From positions 28,005,345-28,069,344 of the forward strand of contig OX467089.1 of the NCBI GenBank assembly GCA_950106755.1: 64,000 nt of DNA, written 5' to 3'. Source of the stretch: Climacium dendroides. Taxonomy: Eukaryota > Streptophyta > Bryopsida > Hypnales > Climaciaceae. This document shows positions 35,102-45,814 of the stretch, one piece after another; positions within the stretch are counted from its first letter, which is position 1, and each line of letters starts with the position of its first letter. Below the pieces are notes generated by a model that was not told the DNA's origin, ran no database searches, and saw only the letters and a program-made list of their open reading frames with translations. The translations under genes and the position numbers were made by a program.

Positions 35102-36065
35102 CAAGAAGGCCATTGGAGGAGGGGGAGGGAGCTGTTGACGTTGGCCTGCCCTCCACTACGTTGACACCACTGCCCTCCAAGTCATGTGCAGGATGGGCAG
35201 CAGCTATGGGGCAGCTGCAAACTCCAGCTGCAAGGTTGCTGCCGCCTCCACCAACTACGGGGCAGCAGCAAACCTTAGCTACGGGGCAGCTGCAAGCGGG
35301 GGGCCTGCCACCCTTGCCAGCTACGGGGGGCTGGCTGCCGCCTCCGCCAACTGCGGGGCTCATTTCCTCGGGCTGCGGAGCACCCGTTGGCTGTAGGGGG
35401 CCGGCCCGCCTCCCCCTACTGTGAGACGCATGGCGGCCTCCGCCCGTTGCGGGGGGCCTGGCAGCCTCCGCCCCACATGGATGCCAGGCTGCTCTGCCTT
35501 CCTTCGCAGCCTGCCTTTGTCCGCTCCGCTCCTACCCACGTTCAAATTCGCTCCGCTCCCGCCTGCCTCTTCCCAAAATGTTTTGAATTTCTTTTGTTGC
35601 CTTTCTCCAAGCATGTTCTTGCCTTGTGATTTTCCTTCTTCTATAGTAGCGTTTGTTCGTTTTGCAAGTACCTTCACTACAACATCTTGCTTCTTGCTTC
35701 TCTCTGTAGAGTTCTCATTGTTTTGTTGTTTTCCTACTACTGTAGAAAGTTCTCTCACTGCTGTGCCTATGTTTTGTATAGATGTTTCCTTGGTTGTGAC
35801 AAGTCGACTTTGCTCCCAAGCTTCCCACTCTGCAGCTTGATATTGAAGGTCGTCGTCTTCATTTGCAGGCCAGCTATTGTTACCATCCCGAGTCCCTTCT
35901 TCATCTTTTGATTCATCATCACTTAAGGAGTTACACATAGGTTCATTGCTTAGTGTTGTTTCTATTGCATCTTGTTCAAACCTCAATATCTGCTCTGTAA
36001 ATCCACTTGGAATGCATTTTGTAACTCCATTGGCAAATAAAACTTGATACATTTTAACATTTAAC
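35102..36065 (-). pseudogene. piggyBac N-terminal extension, second part, with low-complexity GC-rich tail
   Basis: The frame runs from the CACTA border and reads VLFANGVTKCIPSGF, then acidic and Lys-rich linkers (NNSWPANEDDDLQ, KKFKTFWEEAGG). It ends in a Gly/Ala/Pro-rich GC-rich stretch (35,110-35,560) made of degenerate CTACGGGGCAGCTGCAA repeats. Stops occur there (TGA near 35,360). A donor (CTTG before GTAAGT) at about 35,101 links it to the core exon. Before the CACTA insertion it continued from 49,910: IDEK plus LNVKMYQVLFANG in frame. Confidence 0.65.
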
Positions 36066-36481
36066 CACTATAAGAATTCAGTGTTTTTTTTAACAACGGA
36101 AAAAACGTGCCGTGATGTTTAATTTAACAAGGACGGTGCCTGTAGTGACGTCTAAAAAAATCCGTTTAAAAAAACGGGCCAAAAACGGGCCATGTTATGT
36201 GCTAAAACGTGCTTAAATTTTTTGTGACATTGAAAACAACAGGGTCACCTAAGCGTTTCTGAGAGTGCCATGTGGAGGGGTTTTGGCATCCACGTAGGAT
36301 TTTTAACGATGGGCAGGGACACGTTGGACAACTTTTTCATCCAACGACGTTCTGACGTGTCCAATGACGTGGACCCTAAATATCCGACGTGGAAAATAAT
36401 TTCCGGTGCACGTAGCCTACGTGGCACTTGACGTGGCACTCTTCTGCGGTACATGCCGATGTTCTGTGTGGTGTTCTCTGG

Positions 36482-36537
36482 GATGTCACATTTGACAAGA
36501 GGATGTTTTAAATGACATCAGAGTCAACGAGAATGTG
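36482..36537. repeat. 12-bp-phased GAC/GAT motif array, left subterminal
   Basis: Units of type (G/A)A(C/T)(G/A)T start at 36,482, 36,494, 36,502, 36,514 and 36,526, that is steps of 12, 8, 12, 12. More TGACGT words lie at 36,340-36,440. Subterminal repeats are the binding sites of the small transposase protein in En/Spm elements. Confidence 0.6.
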
Positions 36538-37271
36538 CTTTAGGAAACGAGCTGAGTGGACAATATTGTGGAATTTATTCTTTGTTGAAATCGTAGACAT
36601 CGTCCACATACACGTCTATTGTGACATTAAGTAGAGCAACCCGTGTACTGGGGTATGCATTGCTTTGCGCTCAGTGTTCCGTTCGATACGCATAGTGACA
36701 TCTACAGTGTTTTCTTGAGCATTACAAAAGACATACAATGCGAGAGGAAGGATGTTTTCTCGAACGAAACGAACAACGTGAATCGTAAACCTCAACATCA
36801 AAGACGATGTACTCTACAGCCCATATACATGAGTGAATGGAAGATTGAGATATGCCATTAGAAGATGAATTATGTGTCTTTGTAAGAGATGTCCAAGCAT
36901 AGAAGCCTGTGTTTTCAATGGCATTGGGATTATAAGGCCACTTGCCAACTTTTGCACAAAATAGCTATGCACATGCCCATAGTCTAGTACTATGAAGAAA
37001 TCCACAACAACATTAACTACAACACTTTCGATGAAAACATGGTGCGTTCTACTCAATGTTCTGAATAACATGCTTGACCATGATATGCGATGTGAAGTTG
37101 GACACACTGTGGCAAACAGAGACTCACTTCTTCCGAGGTGCATCCGATTTCTTGACAACAGCAGCCTGCATCGTACCACACCAAGTCAAAACCAGCAGTA
37201 CCTACTCGTGCATGTTTATTTCTGGGACTCTTATATAGCCACAACAAATGTCAAGGAATGCTACACTTGCA

Positions 37272-37637
37272 TTACTCTTTTAAGTTGCATACAAAAACAA
37301 ATGAAAGTATGGGTGAATGGAATGCAACCTTCCTAACCTTTTTAGTCGGTTGGGTAGGTTTAGGAAGACCCACCGCTTTGGAAATTGTTGCCTTTGGTGT
37401 AGCCTTCGTGCCCTTCGCAGCTTGCGTGGTCCTTACAGCACGCCGAGGCTGGCTTGAGGACTCACCAAGGACTTCAATGTCTTCCTGCAACACCATCACA
37501 CAATTATTATTCACTTTTGACATCCTCTAATCACCTACACTTCCTAGCCTTACCTGAGCACCATTGAGGCACTTGTTTTCCTGTAAGATGCACATAGTTA
37601 TTGTAAAACATACCTGCGCATTCAATGGAATGGGGGA
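37272..37637 (-). CDS. TnpA-like gene, 3' exons including two micro-exons
   Basis: Three pieces fit together in phase 0 by splice sites. 37,614-37,637 (24 bp, SPIPLNAQ) and 37,554-37,580 (27 bp, ENKCLNGAQ) are followed by 37,484 to about 37,272 (EDIEVLGESSSQPRRAVRT, then a Lys/Ala/Thr-rich basic part). Each has AG before and GT after. The basic part looks like a nuclear-localising or DNA-binding tail. The link to the exon at 37,862-38,582 is not fixed because that frame ends in a stop. Confidence 0.45.
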
Positions 37638-37736
37638 CTGAAAGGAAACTTCTACTTCTACTTACATACTATTCTGATGTACTCGCTTTGAAAAGAACAG
37701 GCTGAGCCCTAGAGTGCATCAGCGTCTGCCACTAGT

Positions 37737-37772
37737 GACGTTCACTTCGATGTTCAATTTGACACGCACTTC
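37737..37772. repeat. 12-bp-phased motif array
   Basis: Three exact 12-bp steps: GACGTT (37,737), GATGTT (37,749), GACACG (37,761). It lies between exons of the TnpA-like gene. Confidence 0.6.
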
Positions 37773-37861
37773 TAAAAAAAAATTGAAGCATTGCAAACAA
37801 ACGCTACAACGCTACGACACCATCCTCATACAAGGCAATTCATGGAAATAACGTCACTAGC

Positions 37862-38582
37862 CTAACAAAGGGAGTGCTTCACGTCGGTCACTTGGCACTT
37901 AAAATGGGAAGAGAGACGTCGCATCACTTGTTGCTCCGTGGAGGTCTCCATCGTGCTTTCTCTCCTCTCAGATGTTGCTTGCACCCCGGAGTCTTTGACT
38001 ATGGCGTACACATCTTCCACTCCTTGCTGACCTTCAACAGTTTCAGGGATCGCAACTTCACCGACGACTTCTACCTGCTCCTCCTCAACGTTAGCTACAA
38101 CGTCGTGAACAACATCGTCTTCAACAGCCTGCTTGTCGGAATTAACGTCAACAAGAACATCGTTTTTGACATTGCTTTGGCTAACTATGGGGACTGGCTC
38201 AACGACATCTACAGAAGCTGTGGGCTGCAACACGGGCACAAGACAGTCCTTCTGTGCCATTTTCGACGCCTCTGCCGTAGGTGACGTGAGAAGTGGTGGA
38301 TTCCCTGCCCCGATTGGCGAGGATGGCTCTATGACATCCAGGGTCCCCCCACCACTTGCTTTACACTGACTTGTGAGGATCTTACGTAGCATTTCCTCCA
38401 TGCTTTTGTAGGACGTGCTCACAATCTCAGTAAGGCGACTTACACTGAGCTCAAGCTCATCCAGCCGACTGCGCATCTCTTGCAACTCTTTGCCATGGGG
38501 ACTTCGACCTCTGCGCTTCTCTTCTTCCAGACGCTACAACTCCTTGGCCACTTCTGCGTCCACCTCTACTTCAAACGGTGCT
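37862..38582 (-). CDS. TnpA/Ptta-like protein, coiled-coil exon with Asp-Val repeats
   Basis: An acceptor (GGAACAG) precedes AGCACCG at 38,582. The frame reads EVEVDAEVAKEL, a TAG (CAG likely), then RLEEEKRRGRSPHGKELQ and a coiled coil MRSRLDELELSVSRLTEIV, typical for the end of Ptta/En-Spm transposase-24 proteins. The second half has repeated DV/NV pairs every four residues (NDVLVDVNSD, EDDVVHDVVANVEEE). These are the coding face of the 12-bp motif array at 38,087-38,215. It ends in a TAG at 37,862. Role by family: the small DNA-binding partner of TNP2. Confidence 0.6.
38087..38215. repeat. 12-bp-phased motif array inside a coding exon
   Basis: On the plus strand AAC or GAC units start at 38,087, 38,099, 38,111, 38,123, 38,144, 38,156, 38,168, 38,192 and 38,204. 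The steps are 12, 12, 12, 21, 12, 12, 24, 12. Most continue as (G/A)T, giving AACGTT, AACGTC, AACATC, GACATT. Confidence 0.75.
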
Positions 38583-38600
38583 CTGTTCCGCAACAAAGTC

Positions 38601-38795
38601 TACAAGGGGAAGAAGAATATGCACTTAGAGTTCACATGCAAAGGTTACATGCTTCAATGGCACCGTACAAGGGGAAGAAGAATATGCACTTAGAGTCCAC
38701 ATGCAACGATTACATGCTTGAATGCCACCCGACAAGGGGAAGAAAAATATGCACTTAGAGTTCAGATGCAATGATTACATGCTTCAATGCCAACC
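38601..38795. repeat. 65-bp tandem repeat, three copies
   Basis: Units begin (T/G)ACAAGGGGAAGAA at 38,601, 38,666 and 38,731 and contain AATATGCACTTAGAGT and TACATGCTT. They lie in an intron of the TnpA-like gene; the plus-strand frames through them are shadows. Confidence 0.85.
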
Positions 38796-38945
38796 CACAA
38801 AGATCCTTCCACGTGCGAAGAAGAAGGCCCAATCCTCCACATCTACCACCAGAGCAAACATTTTTTGGAAAAACAAACGCAACATGTGTGATGAAAGTGG
38901 TGTCGACATGGGCAAGTAGGTGGACGTTAGTTACTACATACTTAC

Positions 38946-39226
38946 CAGCCTCGAGATGACTTCTCTCTCTACGGCCTTATGTTGGGCTGTGCTGAATGCC
39001 TTGCCCTTAGAAATGGCAGACATATGGGCTGACTTCTCTTGGGAAGCATTGGTAGCACGAGCCTCCTTCAATGCCTCCCACACATCGTCATCCATTCCGA
39101 TCGGCTTGGATTTTCTGCCATCAATCAATCGATTGAGCTTCCAACGAACATGAATGAGCGCTTTTGTGATGAACGGTTGCATCCACTTCTCCGACACTCG
39201 CTTGGACTCTCCCTCTATACGCCAAT
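38946..39226 (-). CDS. TnpA/Ptta-like protein, conserved domain exon
   Basis: Acceptor CTTGCAG at the start and donor GTAAGT at the end. It reads SEKWMQPFITKALIHVRWKL, DDDVWEALKEARATNASQEK, then HMSAISKGKAFSTAQHKAVE. This is the pattern of the plant transposase family Ptta/En/Spm (W..L, N/A.Q..S, GS.SF). The protein would bind subterminal repeats of the CACTA element. Confidence 0.65.
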
Positions 39227-39411
39227 CTGCAAGCCAGAGGACTTAGTATAGCTACCTCTGCATTATGTATGACATTGATGTGCCAAAGAATAACAAGAGA
39301 ATTTACATGGACACTCCTATGTCTCCAGAAAACACTAGGGGATACTCACTATACGTCCCTATGGTGCGGACAACCATAGGGACCACCCTTCACTGTAGAG
39401 GATCTTGCACT

Positions 39412-39471
39412 GACGTCATTCGTGACATTGTATTCGACGTCGATGTGGACATTACAGGTGACATCCACTGC
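39412..39471. repeat. 12-bp-phased motif array, five perfect steps
   Basis: GACGTC, GACATT, GACGTC, GACATT and GACATC start at 39,412, 39,424, 39,436, 39,448 and 39,460, exactly 12 bp apart. The bases between differ, so only the core is conserved. Intronic. Confidence 0.9.
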
Positions 39472-39590
39472 CCCGCCTTATGGCCAATGAACTACCTTCC
39501 ACAACATTTACAGTCTTCTGAACTACATGCAACAGTGAACTACAAGGTCTATAGTCCTCTTCATTTTACAAAGAAGGACTGAATACAAAC

Positions 39591-39865
39591 CTGTATATAG
39601 GCGCCTAAATAAGCGCCGTCTGTCTTTTTTGGGCTGACCCTCCCATCCAAACCTGGGGTCAAGGTCTCTCGCATATTTCTTGATGTTGTTGGAGAAAGGA
39701 ACCCTCATAGGTCTGAATGGTTCCCCCTGTCGGTCTATTTCCACAGGTTTCTTCATTACAGTGCTTAAGCCTTTTTCACGAGACTATTTGGGGATCAGCT
39801 GCTCAATCATCTCTTCAGTATCAGCATCCGAAGCTGGTTCATCAGACCCTATGTTGTAGCCCTTA
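39591..39865 (-). CDS. TnpA/Ptta-like protein, second exon
   Basis: From acceptor TTTTACAG at 39,866 it reads KGYNIGSDEPASDADTEEM, IEQLIPK, a TAG (CAG likely), SREKGLSTVMKKPVEIDR, then PMRVPFSNNIKKYARDLD and WEGQPKKDRRRLFRRLYT, to a donor at 39,590. The basic end is likely part of the DNA-binding region. Neighbour exons keep the same strand. Confidence 0.55.
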
Positions 39866-40438
39866 CTGTAAAAGGTCAAATGCACTATCAGCTTGGGAAG
39901 AAAATGGGGCTACGTCAGTACAAACAAATCAATCCCTCAACTGGACCCTCGCAAAAGAGATCCACATACACTATTTGCGGCTTCAAAGTTCTCTACATGT
40001 TCCTCTGTTGCTCACTACGTTGAATCTAACGTCAATGTAGACACGCCTGGACGTTGTTTTGAACATTACAGGAACTTCCTCTTGACAGAAACTGGGAAGA
40101 CATCGTGGTTTAGGGTCTGTCACCCTTGCAGGGGGCTGACTCCCGTACGTCTTGATTGATCACTCCTGAATTCAATATGATTGCTCTCTAAGGAATAAAC
40201 AATCAACTTTCTTTGTATAGAGTTCAACTCAAAGAACATGTCCTCCGTGACGAAGACATGAACGTCACACAATTTATGCGGACGTCATATTAAACGTCTA
40301 TGACATTTAACATGATAGAGTCGACGTCATAAGAAACAGGGTGTGCGTTGCACTTGACGTCCGAACCAACGCGCGCCTCTCCAAAAACCTTGAATACCAC
40401 TGGTTCTATACTCAAATTATTTCTTCTTCCAAACTTAC

Positions 40439-40734
40439 CTCCAAGACTGCTCTCTGAGTTCCTCCTCTTCCTCTGCGTCATGCCTTGCCTCCTCCGACAA
40501 CTCCAACAGCACTTGAGGGGTCCTCTTCCTCTTCAGTGGAGGATTGCTGTCCCGGTCTCGTCCCTTCCCCGCCGACGCAGCAGGCCAAGGGTCTCCTTTG
40601 GCCTTGGAGTGGCGCTCATGCTCCCCGCGCATGCGGATTGGCTCTAGCGGCGGCGTTATTTCATATTCGCTGGAGTCCTCTTCACGCCACTGACTCGCGT
40701 TCCTCTTCTGCGCAGGGGCCTGAGTGCGAGGCAT
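40439..40734 (-). CDS. TnpA/Ptta-like protein, first coding exon
   Basis: Starts at an ATG (MPRTQAPAQKRNASQW), continues with charged, disordered sequence (KRKRTPQVLLELSEEARHDA, EEEEELREQSWR) and ends at a good donor (GGAG before GTAAGT). The upstream part of the open frame (to 40,998) has no support as coding. About 1.6 kb separates this start from the TNP2 start on the other strand; that interval, GC-rich at 40.7-41.4 kb, is probably a two-way promoter. Confidence 0.5.
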
Positions 40735-42039
40735 TTTCTCACCTGCCCCTCTCCACTGCACGCAAAACTCACCGTTCTGCACCCTCCTCACACACAAACG
40801 CGCACATGAGCGTCCACAACAAAGGTCACACATTGGGGAGGCATCCTGGCAACCTGAAAACCTGCGTGCAATCGACTTGCTGCAAGGCGTGTTGTAGCCT
40901 CCGATGAAGCTGTGCCGCAAGATTGGAACCCTTGTTGCTCCCGCTCGGTGGAGAGCTGCGCCCCCTGCAACTGCATGTAAGAACGCCGCCCTTGCCAAAT
41001 TGACACAAAAATGAAATTTTCAAACTACAAAACCGATGCCGATTGGGGAGCACCTACCTCACCTCTCTCACATTAGCAAGGCTGGCTCCAAAGACGAACA
41101 CAATTGAAGGATTACACAAAAGAGAAACTTCAGGGTTGTGTAAGGGCCGCGCGTTCAAACCAACGCAGCGTGGCGGAAGACGCCACTGGAATTGAAGGCC
41201 CGCCCCCGCCCCTACAGTTGAGGTGGCCCCCCTATGAGCCCCTATTGCCGTCACGGAGAAGGCCTGACTCGCGCCCGTGCCACCGGCAGCCCGTGCTTGC
41301 AAACCCTAATTCCACGCAGTGCGACACCGGCAGCCCTGCCTGCAAACCCTAACGCACTTGCGAGGGTCCCGATTAGCCCCATGACACGATATTTCATTGT
41401 TTTGTTAGTGAAGTTGTGTACATTGGAAATTACCTACTGGACGGCACCTTCCTTTGCATTGCCCTCATGTCTTGGAGGCAATGTTTGAAGTGGGAGAGCA
41501 TCCTGGATGGTGTGGCGAGAGCTGCGTCAAAGGATTCCTCCAGCAGTACTTCTTCGTGGAGTCTTCACAGATTGACCTTCTAGATTGGTACATATATGCC
41601 CACAGACAAGACTAGTGAGCAACGAAGCCGCCTCAGAGTCTTCCGCCGGGACGACAGGCGCCTCCTGGCAAGGCTCCGCAAAGCGTACCACCCTACGACA
41701 TAGTGGCAATTCACAGTATACGGCCATATTGGTGAGCAACTTGTACACTCTATGGTATAAGGTGGTGCGCCCTCAACTGATGAGACACAGAAGATAGTAG
41801 TCATGGGCAATGTGGTCACCTCTGTCATTGTGGGACAGCCCTTAAATACGTGGGGAAAGTCCTAAGCTTGGACTCTGTTTGTACGGACTCCTATTGTCGA
41901 TGATGTCACAATGGACATCCAGCCTGTCATATTCGTGTTGAAGAATATGTCTTCTTGTGCACAATGCTATCACTTACAACATGCTCTACGACGACTTTGG
42001 ATGAGGCATCTAAAGTTTGTGTTTAAACAAACTCAGGTT

Positions 42040-42087
42040 GACGTCATTGTTGACGTCACTTTTGACATCCTCTTTGACAGTCAATAC
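42040..42087. repeat. 12-bp-phased motif array, upstream of TNP2
   Basis: GACGTC, GACGTC, GACATC and GACAGT start at 42,040, 42,052, 42,064 and 42,076, exact 12-bp steps. Partial units (GATGTC, GACATC) lie at 41,902 and 41,914, also 12 bp apart. This is the interval between the two divergent genes. Confidence 0.9.
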
Positions 42088-42381
42088 AGGGCTCTAAGTG
42101 CCATCAATTGAAATTTACATTTCGATCCTTAGATGACACAGTATGGGCCTAGAAGTAAAACAATGAACTCATTTCCAATAATGCTTTCATTGAGAAAGGC
42201 ACGCTAATTGTGAAGGAATCTTAACGCACGTCTGAAGTTGTGATTTGAAGATCGAGGTTGTTCTGCAATGACGGAACTTGGCCATGGAAGTAATGTGCGT
42301 TGTATGTCACACTCAGATTTGTATCATTCTGAACCTAAAAACTCTTTAATACTTGGTTGTGACCTTGTATTCACTTTGTAG

Positions 42382-44178
42382 ATGGCATGGCGTCTCAATT
42401 CCCAAACCCGCCGACAAGGTGCAACTATCCGTATTTCAGAAGACGGACGCACGTTACGCCACATTCCACTTGGTGACTTGATTTTGCACACTGAGTTGAG
42501 AGTCGCCACAGAGGAAAACATTCGATCATTCAGGTGTCCCTGCAGGGATTGCAAGGGCAGTTTACAAAAAACCATTCAGGTTATTCGCCGGCACCACGGA
42601 GAGGTTGGTCGGGATCCATTTCTCACAAAATCCTTACTGGGTGGAGACCCCCCCGAGGGCTATCCACGACGGGGAATGTGGGTAGAGGACATTGCTTATG
42701 ACGATGATGTCATTGACAATGCTCCCTCTAACATTGAGCCTGACATCAACAACAACGTCGCACAGCCTGAAAATGCAGGGCAAGCTGATGCGGAGCCCCA
42801 CATCCCTTTAGATGCATATCACGAAGTCCACCGGCAGGTCCTTGAGGCATTGGACAAAGGAGACGCACTACACGGAGAGGCTGAAGGTAGTGTGGAGTTT
42901 CCTGAAAACGATGACGTTGGTGGTGATAGTGTGGACGGATTGGAAGACCTTTACAGACAAGCTACTACCCCGTTGTACAATGGATCAGGGACAAGTGTTG
43001 TCTCAGCCACCATCATAATTATGAACATGTGTACGGTGTTTCGGGTGAGCAATAGGTTTAGTGATGAGTTGTTCCGGTATTTGTCTGTGGACTTACTACC
43101 AAGAGGTAATAAGCTGCCGGGATCCCATTACGAAGCACGAAAGACCATTAGAAAATTACGCTTGCATTACAACAACGTGCATGAGTGTCCAAATGGTTGT
43201 ATCCTTTTTGAAGATGAATATTCATCATTGGAGATTTGTCCCCATTGTAGTAGCTCCCGGTGGATGGATGGCTCAAATAACATTCCCTCCAAGGTCATTC
43301 GGCACTTTCCACTCATTCCTCGACTCAAACGAATGTGGCGCTCACCAGAGATAGCTCGGATGTTGACTGGCTACCTCAAGCATATTAGTGATGACGGGAT
43401 CATGCGTTCAGTTGTCGATAGTCCTACTTGGAAGCACATCGACACAGACGTCGCATTCGGCACCTTCAGCTTTGAGGTGCGAAACGTGCGGCTGGCTCTA
43501 GCTTTAGATGGTGTGAATCCATTCAAGTTGAACAACAGTAATTGGTCGACTTGGCCAGTGCTAATTCTAATATACAACTTTGAACCTTGGTTAGTGACCA
43601 AGAAATTTTTCATTTCACTATCCATACTAATTTCGGGAAAGCACTCACCTACATCTAAAGGCGTTGGTGTCTTCATCCGTCCATTGCTGAAGGAGCTCGA
43701 AGAATTATGGCAAGGTGTTCCAGCCCTTGATTTCTCCCAAGTAGAAGGGAGTCGCAGTTTCACCTTACGCACTGTATTGATGTGGACGATCTCAGATTTT
43801 CCGGCCTTGGGCCTCATATCCGGCTTGTGCTGTAAGGGATACAAGGGTTGTCCTTGTTGTGGAAAAGACACTGATGCAAGGATGGTTAAAATGGGAGACG
43901 TTCTTCCTAACAGGAGAACAAAGGGCTCAAAGATTGTGTATGGTGGTGTTCGTTGTTATTTACCTCGGCATCACCCTTACTGACACAATTTGAGGTTTAA
44001 TGGTCGAACGGAGCCTCGTGATAGGCCCCGGAAACAAACCACCGAGGAAACCATCGCATACGCAACGTGGCGGCAATCATACTTGGATCTAGGAGGGAGA
44101 GAAAACGAGCCTGATGACCCAGTTCATGTCACTGGGGTGAAGCACCTGTGTCCTCTGTCCCAGTTGCCGTATTGGAAG
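42382..44178 (+). pseudogene. TNP2-type CACTA transposase, exon 1
   Basis: The ATG at 42,382 follows an acceptor-like TTTGTAG. The N-terminus holds the transposase-associated zinc region (IRSFRCPCRDCKGSL, then HHGEVGRDPF). After an acidic linker comes the TNP2 domain: LFRYLSVDLLPRGNKLPGSH, NVHECPNGCILFEDEY, ICPHCSSSRW, WSTWPVLILIYNFEPW, LGLISGLCCKGYKGCPCCGK. A TGA at 43,981 interrupts YLPRHHPY / HNLRFNGRTEP; the usual residue is Arg, so CGA to TGA fits. The exon ends at a donor after SQLPYWK (44,178). TNP2 is the catalytic transposase that cuts at the CACTA ends. A short 12-bp-phased motif run lies inside it at 42,688-42,760. Confidence 0.85.
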
Positions 44179-44222
44179 GTCAGTGGGTTTCTAACCATCT
44201 GTATGTCACAGTTGTTATTCTT

Positions 44223-44282
44223 GACGTCTATTGGAACATTATGGTTGACGTTATATCAGACATTGGGAGTAACGTAGTTGTC
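44223..44282. repeat. 12-bp-phased motif array, five perfect steps
   Basis: GACGTC, AACATT, GACGTT, GACATT and AACGTA start at 44,223, 44,235, 44,247, 44,259 and 44,271. It lies in the first intron of TNP2. Confidence 0.9.
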
Positions 44283-44425
44283 ACTGCCTTAGATGAACAA
44301 CACTCTGTTTTGAGAAGTGAAGAGCACGTCAGCACTTGAAGAGTACATGCTTGACAATAGTGGTACACATGTTTCGGAACTCTGCTTTATTTTCTTTAAT
44401 TCCCAATTTTTTTCCCTTGTGGTAG

Positions 44426-44773
44426 CATTTGTTGGAGCGTCACATCTTGGATGCCATGCATTGCGAAAAAAATATGTGTGAAAACATAGTCAAAACTTTG
44501 TTGGGCATAAAGGACAGTGCTGGAAGTAGAGTAGATGCAGAGGAATTGGGCATTTGAGAAGAGATATGGCTACAACCTCCACGACGGCAAAATGATCAAT
44601 ACTACATGCCACGTGCACCTTTCATACTAACACCAAATGAGCGTAAGGAATTTGTAGCCATTGTCTCAAACATTCAGACCCCTACAAACTATGTGGGTAG
44701 CATTCACAAGCGCTTAGTGGATGGGAAGCTACAATATATGAAGACACATGATTATCATGTCCTCATGCAACAA
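44426..44773 (+). pseudogene. TNP2-type transposase, exon 2
   Basis: Acceptor GTGGTAG then HLLERHILDAMHCEKNMCEN and IVKTLLGI, the conserved HNLDVMH-like block of TNP2. A TGA follows at ELGI / EEIWLQP (CGA-type change). It continues with PNERKEFVAIVSNIQTP and MKTHDYHVLMQQ, matching the KSHDCH block, and ends at a donor at 44,773. Confidence 0.8.
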
Positions 44774-44873
44774 GTGAGGGAACCACTTGCACTTCTTTCT
44801 TGGTGTACACCTCAATGTCGACAATATCCAACAATGCAATAACTTTGTTTGTGTGCGTCCACATGTTTTGCAG

Positions 44874-45426
44874 ATTCTTCCCATTTCGGTTAAAAACATA
44901 TTAGATGAGAGGGTCCGCCTAGCTATTATTAAAATGAGCAGGGTTTTCCAAAGGCTATGTGCAAAGGAGGTGCGAGCTGATGACAAGGAAGACATGATGC
45001 ACGATGTTGTCATGGCGACATGCGAGATTGAGAAGGTGTTTCCAACAACGTTCTTGAACATCATGTCTCATTTGCTTGTGTACCTAGTGGAGCAACTTTT
45101 CACTTGCGATCCTGTGCATTGCCGGTGGATGTACCCAATTGAGCGATATATGAAAATACTCAAAGACTATGTGCGGACGTATGCACACCCTGAGGGTAGC
45201 ATTGCTAAAGGCTATCGAATGGAGGAGACGTTAGGATTTTGCACAGAGTACATGCAGCAGTATGGAGCAACAACGCAACGGGTGTGGGATGCTACCGAGG
45301 AACTCATCATGACTGATGAAATTATTTCAAGCAAGAAGATGTAAAAGCGGAAAATGTCCAATGAGTTTCGCAACTACGCTCATGCCTTCGTCCTGGACAA
45401 CGTAGCGTGCTTAGAACCATGGCGGG
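44874..45426 (+). pseudogene. TNP2-type transposase, DUF4218 exon
   Basis: Acceptor GTTTTGCAG then ILPISVKNILDERV, MSRVFQRLCAKEVRA, CEIEKVFPTTFLNIMSHLL, HCRWMYPIERYMKILKDYV, AHPEGSIAKGYRMEETLGF: the DUF4218 domain that follows TNP2 in CACTA proteins. A TAA after SSKKM (45,342) breaks the frame, which then continues KRKMSNEFRNYAHAFVLDN. Confidence 0.85.
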
Positions 45427-45559
45427 AGTGAGTGCTCTTTTCAACCTTCTTTACATTGTTTCCCTGGAGTTTACTATGAGATCATATTTGTACTTCTGTT
45501 GTCTAGGGACCTAGACGGTAATGTGCACAATGTCGGAGATTATGTCTTGATAAACATTT

Positions 45560-45612
45560 ATTGTAACGTTTCAGCTATACACGTGTTCGTGTCGACGTCA
45601 TTGTAAACATCT
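45560..45612. repeat. 12-bp-phased motif array (partial)
   Basis: AACATT and AACGTT 12 bp apart, then after 16-17 bp and a gap GACGTC and AACATC 12 bp apart. Intron between DUF4218 and DUF4216 exons of TNP2. Confidence 0.5.
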
Positions 45613-45814
45613 CTCTGAATGCATAAAACTTGCAGTCCACGTCGAATAGGACATAGGTACCTTCACAATGCTTCTTCACTGCGCCCTGGCACTGTAAGCG
45701 TCGTCTAACAATGCATGATCTGAATGCCTTGTAGGGAGTATGTGTTAGCGAGAGGCCAGATCTGGGAAGAAAGGGAGGCCTTTTGAAGACAATTTCGTCG
45801 TCAACATTCGTCAG

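Noticed and set aside
35113..35840. Several plus-strand ORFs rich in Ala, Gly and Pro
   Set aside because: They are translations of the GC-rich low-complexity repeat opposite the piggyBac extension, with no family features.
38480..38758. Plus-strand ORF with repeated KGKKNMHLE peptides
   Set aside because: The peptide repeat comes from the 65-bp tandem DNA repeat in an intron of the minus-strand gene; no other coding sign.
39412..39471. 12-bp period explained by codon structure
   Set aside because: This array and those at 42,040, 44,223 and 46,634 are in non-coding DNA, so a coding explanation fails for them.
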